Source: Schaalia turicensis ACS-279-V-Col4
Lineage (GTDB): Bacteria > Actinomycetota > Actinomycetes > Actinomycetales > Actinomycetaceae
Reading direction: 5' to 3'
Assembly: GCF_000296505.1 (NCBI RefSeq)
Contig: NZ_JH815209.1
Span: 466,047 to 530,046, forward strand
DNA: 64,000 nucleotides
Part shown: positions 52,621-63,669 of the stretch, in pieces
How positions within the stretch are numbered: the stretch's first letter is position 1
How the letters are laid out: every line of letters starts with the position of its first letter
Notes under the pieces: model-generated
What the model saw: the letters and a program-made list of their open reading frames with translations, nothing else
Databases searched by the model: none
Told to the model about the DNA's origin: nothing
Position numbers and translations under genes: made by a program

Positions 52621-53586
52621 CTAGGCAAGCGATATGGCAATGCCATCAAGAATGTCATGCTCGGATGTCACAACATGGTCAATGACACTCCCCTGCTCAG
52701 TTGCACGAGCAACAACACGCTTGACGATACGGCTCCAAATCAGCGCACCCGCCGCAATCACATCTTCACGTCCCTCAGGCATAAACCCGAGAGCGGCCTT
52801 CACCTTCGTCGGTTGATCCACCATGAAACGCACCGCTTGATCAATCTGATCAAGACTCAACGACGCACCGTGAATGAGTTCCGGCTGGTATGTCGCAAGC
52901 CCCAAAGCCTGAGCGGTCAACGTCGTGACAGTGCCAGCAACACCCACCAATGTCTTCACACGCTCAAGGTCAACAACCTTTTGCGCCCCATCGAGCTGTT
53001 CATCAATCCACTCGATTGCACGCTCTTGATGAGCAAGGGGAATTCCCGCTTCCGGATCACAGTCAGCAAAGAATTTTTCTGTCACGCGCACTGCACCCAT
53101 ATCGACAGAAATTGCCTGACGAACCTCAGTATCGCCCAAGACCAGTTCGGTCGAGCCACCACCAATATCGACGACAAGCATCGGGCTTTCGGCGCCTGCC
53201 CCTAGGTCAGAGACTGCGCCCGAGAAAGACAGGGCGGCCTCGAGCGTTCCTTCAACAACCTCCGGCTCGATGCCGAGAATCGAACGAACAGCATCGATAA
53301 ATTCATCACGATTGGACGCATCCCGCGACGCAGACGTCGCCACAAACCGCACCTTCGAAGCACCCAGGCGGGAAATCATGCGCTCATACTCAACAACGGC
53401 ATCAATTGTGCGATCAATCGCAGCCGGATCGAAACGACCCGTCTTATCTACTCCCTGCCCCAAGCGAACAATACGCATCTGACGAGTCAAATCAGTCAGG
53501 CGCACACCGTTTTCATCACGCTCCACATCGGCAACAAGCAGCCTGATGGAGTTCGTTCCACAATCAATACCAGCGACACGATTCAT
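52621..53586 (-). CDS. Ppx/GppA phosphatase
   Basis: 321 residues of the ASKHA fold. GIDCGTNSIRLLVAD, TSASRDASNRDEF, VVDIGGGSTEL and GVAGTVTTLTA are the family's phosphate-binding loops. Acts on polyphosphate ends or guanosine pentaphosphate (pppGpp), in the stringent response; single-domain Ppx2-like actinobacterial form. Follows ftsB and DUF501 on the same strand. Start ATG 53586 preferred over the upstream GTG 53595. Confidence 0.9.
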   Translation of the reverse strand: MNRVAGIDCGTNSIRLLVADVERDENGVRLTDLTRQMRIVRLGQGVDKTGRFDPAAIDRTIDAVVEYERMISRLGASKVRFVATSASRDASNRDEFIDAVRSILGIEPEVVEGTLEAALSFSGAVSDLGAGAESPMLVVDIGGGSTELVLGDTEVRQAISVDMGAVRVTEKFFADCDPEAGIPLAHQERAIEWIDEQLDGAQKVVDLERVKTLVGVAGTVTTLTAQALGLATYQPELIHGASLSLDQIDQAVRFMVDQPTKVKAALGFMPEGREDVIAAGALIWSRIVKRVVARATEQGSVIDHVVTSEHDILDGIAISLA

Positions 53587-53687
53587 TAAATACACATTCC
53601 TTTTCGGGGCACACTCCCGAGCTACGCCGTCACCTAATCAACGACACCATCATTGCCACACAACAACCGCCGGTCGGAAACCACCAA

Positions 53688-54203
53688 TTAGCAGGAGCAG
53701 CGATGAGCGCTCCACATCCCTCGCTCTTCCATCATCGCTAACGCGCGATCACCAATCGGATTCACACCGGGGCCCGCTGCCAGGGCATGACCAACCAGAG
53801 CATGAAGGCACTTGACACGCGTCGGCATGCCGCCAGCGGAAACACCCGAGATTTCAGGAACATCCCCCAATTCGAGACGACGTTCAATATAGTCATGATG
53901 AGCTGCCTGATACTGAACGGCAACCTCTTCATCATTGGCCAGCAGGTCATTGAAATCTTCCATGACATGCTCGGCCTCGAGCGTTGAACACGCCTTCACG
54001 ATCGGAGGGCTGGTCAGATAGAACGTCGTCGGGAACGGACTACCGTCTTCAAGACGCGGAGCCGTCTTCACGACAGTCGGACGGCCACACACGCAACGTG
54101 CACCAATACCGACAACACCACGAGGCACACGATCCAACTGCTCACGCAAAACATCCAGATCTGCTTCGGTAGCGATCGACGGGTCTTTCCCCACTTCGGT
54201 CAC
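53688..54203 (-). CDS. DUF501 domain protein
   Basis: About 171 residues. GARCVCGRPTVVKTAPRLEDG and FYLTSPPIVKACSTLEAE, then MPTRVKCLHALVGHALAAGPGVNPIGD are the DUF501 signature with paired Cys that may bind metal. Conserved in Actinomycetota between ftsB and ppx; function unknown. GTG 54203 with AAGGAG 9 nt upstream is chosen because it leaves 37 bp from ftsB; a longer start at 54269 would overlap the ftsB end. Confidence 0.88.
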   Translation of the reverse strand: MTEVGKDPSIATEADLDVLREQLDRVPRGVVGIGARCVCGRPTVVKTAPRLEDGSPFPTTFYLTSPPIVKACSTLEAEHVMEDFNDLLANDEEVAVQYQAAHHDYIERRLELGDVPEISGVSAGGMPTRVKCLHALVGHALAAGPGVNPIGDRALAMMEERGMWSAHRCSC

Positions 54204-54240
54204 GATAACGTGCTCCTTACGATTTGGCCACGACACGCGG

Positions 54241-55083
54241 CTATTGAGATTGAGCGCTTTGCTCGCCACTGGGCGCTGGCTGATCGCCAGACTGCGATGG
54301 TACAGCCTTCGACTGACCCACTTCAGCTTCGTCAGCTTCTTGAATCAGTTTACCGACAACTTGAATCCACGGCCTTGCTGGACCTTCAGGCGACGCAGCG
54401 TTGATCTGCGCTTTGTCCACATACTCCTCGCCAGGATCAACCACCGAATACTGCACCTCACCCGGCTTCACGTACCCGAGTCGTTCACGAGCCTGCGAGG
54501 TAATGAACTCCGGGTCGCTCCACAAGTCGAGCTGCTCACGCATCTGAGCATTCTGTTGCTTCGTCTGTTCTACCTTCGCGGTGATGTCGCGAAGCTCCTG
54601 CTCCTGTTTCCACCACGCATACAAATTGGGGACGAGCAATGCCCCAAGCACACCAACAAGAACAACAACGGAGAGCAAACGCGTCGAAAGCTCCAGACCG
54701 CCAACAAGGAACGTCTTTCCTTCAGCAAGACGGCGTTCTTGGCGAGCTTTCTTCTCTTGACGACGCTCGCGAACTTTAGCTCGACGGCGTTCTTCACGAC
54801 TCTGCGGAACACGTGCAGGACGGAACTGATGAGCTGAAGCAGCGACATTCGCCTTATGAGCGCTACGAATCTCCCGTGCTCGCTCTAGGCGTTCTGCGGG
54901 AGAGCGTGGCGCCTGCACATCTGCCTGCACTTTTGCGCTATCAGACTTCTTGGAGCGCTTGAACAAGGATGATTTTTCTGAAACCTTCTGATCCTTTTTG
55001 GGCGCGGTTCCACGCGATAGACCAGGATTGCGGTCTGGTCGTCGGGGCGCTTGAGGGCGCTCACTGCGTGGATTACGAGGCAT
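54241..55083 (-). CDS. ftsB: FtsB/DivIC-like septum protein
   Basis: 280 residues. The basic, disordered N-terminus (1-125) is rich in Arg/Lys; a single membrane helix is at about 134-156; then a coiled coil (about 158-190) with a DIWxD-type ERLGYVKPGE segment; the tail is Ser/Gln/Ala-rich. Bitopic divisome protein acting with FtsL and FtsQ. The long basic cytoplasmic part is typical of Actinomycetota FtsB. Downstream in the order eno, ftsB, DUF501, ppx, a conserved block. Confidence 0.85.
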   Translation of the reverse strand: MPRNPRSERPQAPRRPDRNPGLSRGTAPKKDQKVSEKSSLFKRSKKSDSAKVQADVQAPRSPAERLERAREIRSAHKANVAASAHQFRPARVPQSREERRRAKVRERRQEKKARQERRLAEGKTFLVGGLELSTRLLSVVVLVGVLGALLVPNLYAWWKQEQELRDITAKVEQTKQQNAQMREQLDLWSDPEFITSQARERLGYVKPGEVQYSVVDPGEEYVDKAQINAASPEGPARPWIQVVGKLIQEADEAEVGQSKAVPSQSGDQPAPSGEQSAQSQ

Positions 55084-55194
55084 GCTTCTAATGGTGCCCC
55101 ACTTCGGGCTTCGGCGCGCGTCACCCTAACGGCGAGCCGAAGCGTGCACCTGTGATGTGCTCCAACTTTTAAGCTTCATTGACGTGATACAGCA

Positions 55195-55225
55195 GTGGGC
55201 CCCGAACCGTCGGTTCGGGGCCCAC
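55195..55225. terminator. Terminator hairpin after eno
   Basis: Perfect 15-bp GC-rich arms (55195-55209 / 55211-55225); the centre opens to a small loop. Lies in the 202-bp gap between eno and ftsB on the minus strand. Confidence 0.75.
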
Positions 55226-55285
55226 ACGTCGCCTCAGTGCGTGGAGCACATCGTCAACGAAGCGTTTTTCCTAGCTACGCTCAGT

Positions 55286-56605
<1,320 letters not shown>

Positions 56606-56703
56606 TCATAACGGTAGTACGTTTGCGGCCATTCAGCCTAGTTGCAGACGCAAATCTGAACAAGCATTCACGCCGTGTGGGGTGCGATGATCCGTTCAGC
56701 CGC

Positions 56704-56733
56704 CTTTGGTCCCGATCTTTGACGGAACCAAGG
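56704..56733 (-). terminator. Weak hairpin between the lipoprotein gene and eno
   Basis: Arms 56704-56714 and 56723-56733, 11 bp with one mismatch, 8-nt loop, downstream of the lipoprotein stop. No T-run. Confidence 0.35.
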
Positions 56734-56750
56734 AGGAATGGATCACACGA

Positions 56751-57329
56751 TCACTCGCCAGACTCAGCTCCGCCACTGGTCTGGTCAGCCGTGAAAACGG
56801 AGGCATCCACAACGTCACCGAAGATCGGTGCCTTGAGGCTGCCATCTTCTGTAATCGTGCCGTAGCGGGGGTTGATGTCAACCTGCTGCGTAGCAGCGAT
56901 TTCCTGGTAGTCCTCAGCGAGGGTGGCAAGCGCATCCTGGCCCATCTGATCCAGCTGAGCTTTGATCACCGAGTAGCGAAGAATCTCGGTCAGAACGGGG
57001 CTGAGGTCACCGGATGGAGCATGAATACGTCCCTGGTCGACGAGCGACGCAACGAACTCATTCACCTGCTCATCGGTTGCAGAAATCTGGTTCTCATTAG
57101 CCAGCTGCGTGAACTTCAAAGCATCGGGAAGCATGGCCACAAGGGTTGCGCGATCCATCGGCTGGCCGGTCAACTCAGCGTACTGGGAAAGGGCGTCTGA
57201 GACATCAGCTTCAGAGTAGTTGACGCCGTTCACTGAAACTGCGGTGCCCGGGTGTGCCGAGCATGCTCCGAGTCCCAGGATGGAAATGCTTGCTACAGCA
57301 ACCATTGCTGCTTTCTTTACGCTGAACAC
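56751..57329 (-). CDS. Lipoprotein with SurA N-terminal-like domain
   Basis: 192 residues. Signal peptide with lipobox LGLGAC (Cys22 would be lipidated), then VSVNGVNYSEADVSDALSQY and helical MLPDALKFTQLANENQI..., which resembles the SurA/PrsA N-terminal chaperone domain, but there is no PPIase domain. Probably a membrane-anchored periplasmic-side chaperone. GTG 57329 with GGGAGG 6 nt upstream fixes the start. Between mfd and eno, in the same direction. Confidence 0.7.
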   Translation of the reverse strand: MFSVKKAAMVAVASISILGLGACSAHPGTAVSVNGVNYSEADVSDALSQYAELTGQPMDRATLVAMLPDALKFTQLANENQISATDEQVNEFVASLVDQGRIHAPSGDLSPVLTEILRYSVIKAQLDQMGQDALATLAEDYQEIAATQQVDINPRYGTITEDGSLKAPIFGDVVDASVFTADQTSGGAESGE

Positions 57330-57419
57330 GTAGGTCCTCCCTGCCGTATAGCCCATGTTGGCCACGGTCATTTTATGACACGTTCCTTTAAAAGTGCTGA
57401 AAGCGCCGTAATGATGAAA

Positions 57420-60400
57420 TCAGGCGTTGAAAGGGACAAGAATCTTCGTTACCAAAGTTTCAACCCAATCCAGCAACGCTTCATCCGTGAGCGGTTCTCC
57501 GCCGATTCGACTAGTCATGGGAAGGGGAACCATGACCTGTCGAACAGCAGCTTTAATGACCGCACCCGGGTGTAAACGCTTCAAGCGAAGAAGCTGAGAC
57601 TCGCGCAGGTCTACCGGACCAACACGCAGATACTTGCCCTGGGTCACGATCTCTTCAATACCGGTTGCGCGCACGATAGTGCGAAGGCGAGCAACATCGA
57701 ACAGCAATTCCACATTTCGGGGTAACGGCCCGTATCGGTCAATCAGTTCCTCGCGCACATCGGCTGCTCGTTCGGGCGACGTGATCGACGCAATCTTGCC
57801 GTATACCTCCAAGCGCAGACGCTCACCGGGCACATAGTCCTCAGGAATGTGAGCATCAACGCTCAGATCCATCCGCAGGTCGCTCTTCTCTTCAGGAGCC
57901 TCGCCCCGATAGGCTGCGACCGCATCGGCGACCATCCTCACATACAGGTCGAAGCCAACCCCTTCAACATGACCGGATTGAGCCCCGCCCAGCAGGTTGC
58001 CGGCACCTCGGATCTCTAGATCCTTTTGTGCGACAGCAAGCCCTGCACCCAGGTCGGTGTTCGCAGCGATAGTTTTCAGGCGCTCATGCGCGGTTTCCGT
58101 CAGAGTCTTGTCCGCCGGATAGAAGAAATAGGCGTACGCACGCTCGCGGCCTCGTCCCACTCGACCACGCAACTGGTGCAATTGGGACAAACCGAACACA
58201 TCGGCGCGATCCACGATCAGCGTATTCGCGTTGGAAATATCCAAACCGGTTTCCACAATGGTGGTGCACACCAGAACGTCGAACTCGTGGTTCCAGAAGT
58301 CGACGATCACGTCCTCTAGCTGGTGTTCGCTCAGTTTTCCGTGAGCGATCCTCACGCGCGCCTCGGGAACGAGTTCCTGAATGTGGGCTGCGACCTTCGA
58401 AATTGAATCCACGCGATTGTGGACAAAAAACACCTGTCCGTCGCGTAACAACTCACGGCGAATTGCCGCGCTGACCTGCGCATCCGTGTACGCTCCAACA
58501 AAAGTCAAAACCGGCTGACGTTCTTCTGGCGGAGTCTGCAGAATCGACATCTCGCGAATACCTGACACTGCCATTTCCAGCGTTCTTGGGATCGGCGTGG
58601 CTGACATCGACAGCACATCCACATCGGTGCGCAGCGCCTTCAGCGTCTCTTTATGCTCAACGCCGAAACGCTGTTCCTCGTCAATCACGACAAGGCCGAG
58701 GTTCCTGAACACCACCGTTCCTGTCAGCAAGGAATGAGTGCCAATCACAAGGTCAACGCGCCCCGAGGCAAGCCCCTCTTTCACCTCTTGTGTTTCCTTC
58801 GGCGTTGAAAAACGCGAGAGGGATGCAATGGTCACGGGGAAGCCCGCGTAGCGTTCGGTGAAAGTTTCGACATGCTGTTGTACAAGCAGGGTCGTCGGGA
58901 CAAGCACAGCAACCTGCTTGCCATCTTGAATTGCTTTAAACGCAGCGCGAACAGCGATTTCGGTCTTGCCGTATCCGACATCGCCCGTCAGCAGGCGATC
59001 CATGGGGATCGGCTTCTCCATATCAGCTTTCACTTCATCAATCGTCACCAGCTGATCGGGGGTTTCCACATATGGGAATGCATCCTCAAGTTCGCGTTGC
59101 CACGGAGTATCGGGGCCGAACGCGTGTCCTTTGGTTGCTTGACGGGCAGCGTAGAGGCGAATAAGCTCCTTGGCGATCTCGTTGACCGCTTTCTTCGCCT
59201 TCGCTTTCCGCTTCGCCCAGTCAGCTCCACCCATCTTCGTCAGCGTCGGCTGATCCGAACCCGTGTACTTGGAAATCTGTCCAAGGGCATCGGTCGGAAT
59301 AAACAACTGATCCCCACGCTGGCCTCTCTTTGAAGGCGCGTATTCCAAAACCAGATAGTCACGGGTGACAGATGCGGAGCCACGTCCCACGGTGCGCGAG
59401 ACCATCTCAATGAATCGGCCGATACCGTGTTGCTCGTGGACGATGTAGTCACCCGGGTGCAGTGACAGCGGGTCGACACCCTTCTTGCGACGCGAGGGCA
59501 TCCGTCGCATGTCCCGGGTTGTCGAACCCGTACGACCCGTCAGATCCGACTCCGTGAGGATAACGAACCGCTCATCCGGCAGGACAAAACCCTGTCCAGC
59601 TTGCGCGGTCGTAACGGCAACCGAACCGGCTTCGACAGGAGTCTCAATATCGTCGCGCAGAGTTGCCCGAACCCCTGATTCAGCCATAATTGTGCGGATT
59701 CGGCGTGCAGGACCTGGGCCTTCGGTTGTGATGACAATCCGCCAGCCCTGCGACGCAAGCTGCTTCAAATCTGCGCTTGCCGACACAAAATCGCCCCTGT
59801 ACGAGCGTACGTCACGCGCTCCCATGCTCATCAGAGTTGGGGACGCAACCACTGCCTTCGTCTCTTCCGCGAGCGCGTCGGAAGTGTCCTCGCCGAGCGC
59901 GTCGGCAAGTTCGGGTGGGGGGAGCGTGGTCAATTCCCACCAGGCACGATCGTCCGACTTCCAGATGTCCTCGTACTGAAGGAACGAGGCCTCGCCTGCT
60001 TGAATGGGCACGTGTCCCCCACCGGCGGCGGTGGACCAGGCGGCTGCTAAGAATTCTTCGGTCGTTGCAATCAGGTCTTGGGCGCGGGCAGCGATCCTCT
60101 CCGGGTCGCAGGCGATAATCGGGCTATCTGCGGGCAGAAGGTCAAGCAGACGATCCATGCCGGAGGTCAGAACCGGTGCCAGGGATTCAATGCCGGGCGC
60201 CGCGATACCTTCGGAAGCGAGTGCCAGCATTTCTGCCGCTCCTGGAAGCTTGGTGGCCAGTTCGCGCGCTCGAGCTCGCACGGCCCTATTGAGCAGGAGC
60301 TCACGGCATGCGGTTGCCCAGAGGCCGTCCGGTGCTTCCCCTAAGGTTCGCTGGTCTTGAAGAGAGAAGGCACGAATCTCGTCGACTTCGTCCCCCCACA

Positions 60401-61004
60401 ACTCGATGCGTAGTGGATGCGCTTCCTGAGGCGGGAAAACGTCAAGGATTCCACCGCGAACGCTGACTTGTCCGCGAGATTCGACCATGTCGGTGCGCTG
60501 GTATCCCAGTTCGGTCAGTCGGTCGACAAGATCCGTCAGGTCAACACGATCCCCGACTTTGACGCGCACGACTTCAATGTCAGCCACACCTCGAATAATT
60601 GGCTGGAGGAACGCGCGGATCGGGACAACAAGAACCGAAAGTGGACCCGCATGCGGATCGCCTGCAACGGGATGGACCAGCCTGCGGAGCACAGCAATAC
60701 GACGGGCCATCGTGTCGACCTGAGGTGAAAGACGCTCATGCGGGAGCGTTTCCCAGGAAGGGAACATTTCAACACTGTCCGTCCACGACCTCAGGGCAGC
60801 AGTCAAACGTTCAGCTTCACGCCCCGTCGCAGTCAGGGCAATCAGTGGCTGTGCCTGTCCGTATTCGCTCAGAGCAGCAAGAACGGGAGGATGCGCGCCA
60901 GCGGGAGCAACAAAACAACCGTTCCGTGCCGACGAGATCGAACCGCATGCCTGATCAAGTGCAGAATCTGAGGCAATGATGCCTTTTAAACCGGTAAGGT
61001 TCAC
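57420..61004 (-). CDS. mfd: Transcription-repair coupling factor
   Basis: 1194 residues. UvrB-like N-terminal modules, the RNA-polymerase-interacting domain (GDYIVHEQHGIGRF), a translocase with Walker A GDVGYGKTE and DEEQ in VVIDEEQRFGV, motif III SATPIPRTL, and a C-terminal TRG/TRCF region. Removes stalled RNA polymerase and recruits UvrA. Starts (GTG 61004) 3 bp after the pth stop, so translationally linked. Confidence 0.96.
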   Translation of the reverse strand: MNLTGLKGIIASDSALDQACGSISSARNGCFVAPAGAHPPVLAALSEYGQAQPLIALTATGREAERLTAALRSWTDSVEMFPSWETLPHERLSPQVDTMARRIAVLRRLVHPVAGDPHAGPLSVLVVPIRAFLQPIIRGVADIEVVRVKVGDRVDLTDLVDRLTELGYQRTDMVESRGQVSVRGGILDVFPPQEAHPLRIELWGDEVDEIRAFSLQDQRTLGEAPDGLWATACRELLLNRAVRARARELATKLPGAAEMLALASEGIAAPGIESLAPVLTSGMDRLLDLLPADSPIIACDPERIAARAQDLIATTEEFLAAAWSTAAGGGHVPIQAGEASFLQYEDIWKSDDRAWWELTTLPPPELADALGEDTSDALAEETKAVVASPTLMSMGARDVRSYRGDFVSASADLKQLASQGWRIVITTEGPGPARRIRTIMAESGVRATLRDDIETPVEAGSVAVTTAQAGQGFVLPDERFVILTESDLTGRTGSTTRDMRRMPSRRKKGVDPLSLHPGDYIVHEQHGIGRFIEMVSRTVGRGSASVTRDYLVLEYAPSKRGQRGDQLFIPTDALGQISKYTGSDQPTLTKMGGADWAKRKAKAKKAVNEIAKELIRLYAARQATKGHAFGPDTPWQRELEDAFPYVETPDQLVTIDEVKADMEKPIPMDRLLTGDVGYGKTEIAVRAAFKAIQDGKQVAVLVPTTLLVQQHVETFTERYAGFPVTIASLSRFSTPKETQEVKEGLASGRVDLVIGTHSLLTGTVVFRNLGLVVIDEEQRFGVEHKETLKALRTDVDVLSMSATPIPRTLEMAVSGIREMSILQTPPEERQPVLTFVGAYTDAQVSAAIRRELLRDGQVFFVHNRVDSISKVAAHIQELVPEARVRIAHGKLSEHQLEDVIVDFWNHEFDVLVCTTIVETGLDISNANTLIVDRADVFGLSQLHQLRGRVGRGRERAYAYFFYPADKTLTETAHERLKTIAANTDLGAGLAVAQKDLEIRGAGNLLGGAQSGHVEGVGFDLYVRMVADAVAAYRGEAPEEKSDLRMDLSVDAHIPEDYVPGERLRLEVYGKIASITSPERAADVREELIDRYGPLPRNVELLFDVARLRTIVRATGIEEIVTQGKYLRVGPVDLRESQLLRLKRLHPGAVIKAAVRQVMVPLPMTSRIGGEPLTDEALLDWVETLVTKILVPFNA

Positions 61005-61007
61005 TCT

Positions 61008-61619
61008 TTACTTCCCTGAGTTCGCTGAGTGCAGAGCCATCTGAGTCGGAGCAAAACCGTTTGTCACGATGGATTCGACAACATCGGCAGCATTTTCAAA
61101 GGTCACGTCCCATTCGGGGCGGTCTTTGGCGCTCAGACGAGCAAGAACAAAGTCGGCGGGGGCCTGCCTTCCTGGCGGGCGACCGATACCAATACGCAGG
61201 CGATGATAGTCCTTCGTTCCAAGGACCTGAGAAATGGACTTCAACCCGTTGTGGCCACCTTCGCCACCGCCCTTTTTCAAGCGAAGCTCATGCGCAGGAA
61301 GATCCAGATCGTCGTGAATGACTAGAAGATGACCGGCATCGATTCCAAGGAACTTCATCAGTCGGCCAACCGGGCCACCCGAGGTGTTCATATAGGAATC
61401 CGACTTTGCAAGCACAACCTTCGGGCCGGGCACACCACCAGGAAGAATTCCAAGACGCACATCCGCTACGTGGGTGCCACTTCGATGAGATGACCACGAT
61501 GCACCTGTACGTTGGAGCAACACATCTTCGGTCAACTGACCGACATTGTGATGGGTCGCAGCATACTGCTCCCCCGGATTACCAAGGCCAACAACAAGCC
61601 ACGTGGATGAAGACGTCAT
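61008..61619 (-). CDS. pth: Peptidyl-tRNA hydrolase
   Basis: 203 residues. GLGNPGEQYAATHHNVG with catalytic His24, SYMNTSGGPV, VIHDDLDLP and GGGEGGHNGLKSI give the conserved His, Asn and Asp residues. Releases tRNA from abortive peptidyl-tRNA. First gene of pth-mfd. Confidence 0.95.
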   Translation of the reverse strand: MTSSSTWLVVGLGNPGEQYAATHHNVGQLTEDVLLQRTGASWSSHRSGTHVADVRLGILPGGVPGPKVVLAKSDSYMNTSGGPVGRLMKFLGIDAGHLLVIHDDLDLPAHELRLKKGGGEGGHNGLKSISQVLGTKDYHRLRIGIGRPPGRQAPADFVLARLSAKDRPEWDVTFENAADVVESIVTNGFAPTQMALHSANSGK

Positions 61620-61766
61620 ACGTCGATTCTGCCATTAGCGTCCACACAATGACGTATAAGGCGTTGCACACCACGCGGACCGAAGTGGGTTAGCGGGCAT
61701 ATGCGTTGCTCACGTAGGCTTGTCAACAGCTACTCCGCTTGTTCACCATCTACCCTAGGCATTGCA

Positions 61767-62315
61767 ATGTTTCTTCCTCAGCGTTCCCCCGGCCAAGACT
61801 GGCTCGGTGTCGTTGTTGCAATCCCGGAGCCGTGGGTCACACAGCTGACAGAACTTCGCTTGAACCTCGGAGATCTTCAAGGGTCGATGGTGCCGGCGCA
61901 CATTACGATCCTTCCGCCGACGCCGTTCCCCTCGGGCGAGCGTCCCGAAGTCATTCGTCACCTGCGTGAAGTGGCAAAACACCACCGCCCCTTCCGCCTG
62001 ACCCTCAAAGGCAGTGGCTCATTCCGTCCGATTTCACCGGTTGCCTTCCTCAATCTGGATCACGGTGCGCGTGAATGTGAAAGCCTCGCCGACGAAGTCC
62101 GCACTGGGCCACTGAACATCGAGCAACGTTTCCCCTACCACCCGCACGTCACCTTGGCGCAGGGTCTTGAGGATCCTGTGCTTGACTTGGCCGAAGATAT
62201 CGGCGATACCTTCGAAGCCTCGTGGATTGTCCCCGGATTCCGCCTCGACAAAGTCGATGAACGAGGTATGTACTCCACCATGGCCCTATTCGACTTCGAA
62301 GCAGCCACACTCTAA
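61767..62315 (+). CDS. 2'-5' RNA ligase/2H phosphoesterase
   Basis: 182 residues. Two H-x-T motifs (PAHITIL and HPHVTLA) about 85 residues apart define a 2H phosphoesterase of the RNA ligase-like group. Likely acts on 2',3'-cyclic phosphates or ADP-ribose cyclic phosphates; substrate unknown. ATG 61767 fits the fold start. Divergent from pth; precedes the YihY gene by 73 bp. Confidence 0.85.
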   Translation: MFLPQRSPGQDWLGVVVAIPEPWVTQLTELRLNLGDLQGSMVPAHITILPPTPFPSGERPEVIRHLREVAKHHRPFRLTLKGSGSFRPISPVAFLNLDHGARECESLADEVRTGPLNIEQRFPYHPHVTLAQGLEDPVLDLAEDIGDTFEASWIVPGFRLDKVDERGMYSTMALFDFEAATL

Positions 62316-62388
62316 TCTCTTCACCCCGTCGCTAAGGGGTCCGTCACGTTCGTTGTGTCCACTCATCCGCCACCGTTACGGTGAATAC

Positions 62389-63519
62389 ATGACGAAAGAA
62401 CAGGCGGCCTCGTCCCCTCAAACACAAGAAGATGCCATCCCCACTTCCGCACCCCCGCGTCTCGGCGACGCGCTCCACGCCCCGACCCTGGGTGATAAGG
62501 TCGCCCAACTTGGCGCCTGGTGGGCACATACGCGCCTGGCGCGCATGCTCGCACGCTACAACGGGGTCTCCGGCAACCTGATTTCTTCAGGCATGGCCCT
62601 GACCGCAATCCTGTCATTGACCGCCGCTTTGACCGTTCTTGTCACTGTTTTCCTGTCGATCATCGGCGACAATCAGGAGCTCCGCACCGCATTCTTCGAT
62701 GCGATTGCGCAGGCCATCCCATCCCTGATCCAAACAGATGACAACCCGAACGGCATGCTCAGCCCCGATGATTTCGTGATGACCGGAGCCGTGTCGATCA
62801 CCGGCATCATCGCTCTTGTGATCATGACGTGGAGTGCCATCGGCGTGATTGGACAGCTCGCGAATTCGATTCGCAAAATGTTCGCGATCCCCACGGTCCC
62901 CGACAATCCGGTGATACAGATTCTGCGTAACGCGCTGGGGGCACTCGGCCTTGCGCTCTCCATCATTCTGGGCGCCGGCCTTGGCATTGTCGTCGATCTT
63001 GGTGGCCAGTGGATCCTAGGCACGATTGGTTTGTCTTCCGGACCCGTTGCCACCGGCCTGCTGAAAATTGCTTCCTACGCGGTCGCTTTCGTCGTCTATG
63101 CGCTGGTCACATGGCTTCTCATCTGGGTTGTCGCACGCGTTCATCCTCCACACAAAGACCTAATCTGGGGGCTGGCAATCATCTCAGTCGCATCGATCGT
63201 GCTACGAATTCTTGGCACGTCTGCAGTCAGCGCTTCGTCGAGCCCACTCCTTGCGGCGGGCGCTTCCATCATCACGCTGATCCTCTGGATCAACCTACAA
63301 ATGAGAGCTTTCCTGATGGCATGCGCGTGGACGGCAAACCCGCCGGCACCCGGCAAGCCCGCGGATGCTGACGAAGTCCATTTCACAGAACGCCCGAACT
63401 ACATCACCTGCTCGGATCCGCGAACACTGCTCTGGCCACACCACCCGATTTCCGGGGAAGTTCGCCCCGACCCGTTGTATTCGGCAAGCCGTGACTTGGA
63501 GTGGCAGACGATCAAGTAA
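62389..63519 (+). CDS. YihY/BrkB family membrane protein
   Basis: 376 residues. A polar N-terminus of about 45 residues, then six hydrophobic helices in the YihY pattern (SGNLISSGMALTAILSLTAALTVLV and MTWSAIGVIGQL), and a soluble tail. No established activity; related proteins were named ribonuclease BN by mistake. ATG 62389 is preceded by TACGGT (62377-62382) and TTGTGT (62353-62358), a leaderless promoter pattern. The longer in-frame upstream reading overlaps the previous gene and is rejected. Confidence 0.85.
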   Translation: MTKEQAASSPQTQEDAIPTSAPPRLGDALHAPTLGDKVAQLGAWWAHTRLARMLARYNGVSGNLISSGMALTAILSLTAALTVLVTVFLSIIGDNQELRTAFFDAIAQAIPSLIQTDDNPNGMLSPDDFVMTGAVSITGIIALVIMTWSAIGVIGQLANSIRKMFAIPTVPDNPVIQILRNALGALGLALSIILGAGLGIVVDLGGQWILGTIGLSSGPVATGLLKIASYAVAFVVYALVTWLLIWVVARVHPPHKDLIWGLAIISVASIVLRILGTSAVSASSSPLLAAGASIITLILWINLQMRAFLMACAWTANPPAPGKPADADEVHFTERPNYITCSDPRTLLWPHHPISGEVRPDPLYSASRDLEWQTIK

Positions 63520-63566
63520 CTGCCCTCCGCCGTTAGTTCACGAGGCCGGGCAGGCTGAATACGACT

Positions 63567-63596
63567 GTGGGGGAACATCAGATGATGTTCCCCCAC
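63567..63596. terminator. Bidirectional terminator
   Basis: Arms 63567-63580 and 63583-63596 pair perfectly; the tight centre opens to a loop. Between convergent yihY-type and exonuclease genes, with T-rich sequence after. Confidence 0.8.
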
Positions 63597-63669
63597 TTCG
63601 CTTGTTTCATGCTCGAGTTGAAAAGAAATCCAGAAGATTCCCTTCCAGGCCCCACGACAGCCTTAGCGG

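Noticed and set aside
62167-62388. N-terminal extension of the YihY protein
   Set aside because: It overlaps the 2H phosphoesterase gene in another frame. A clear leaderless promoter pattern lies before ATG 62389.
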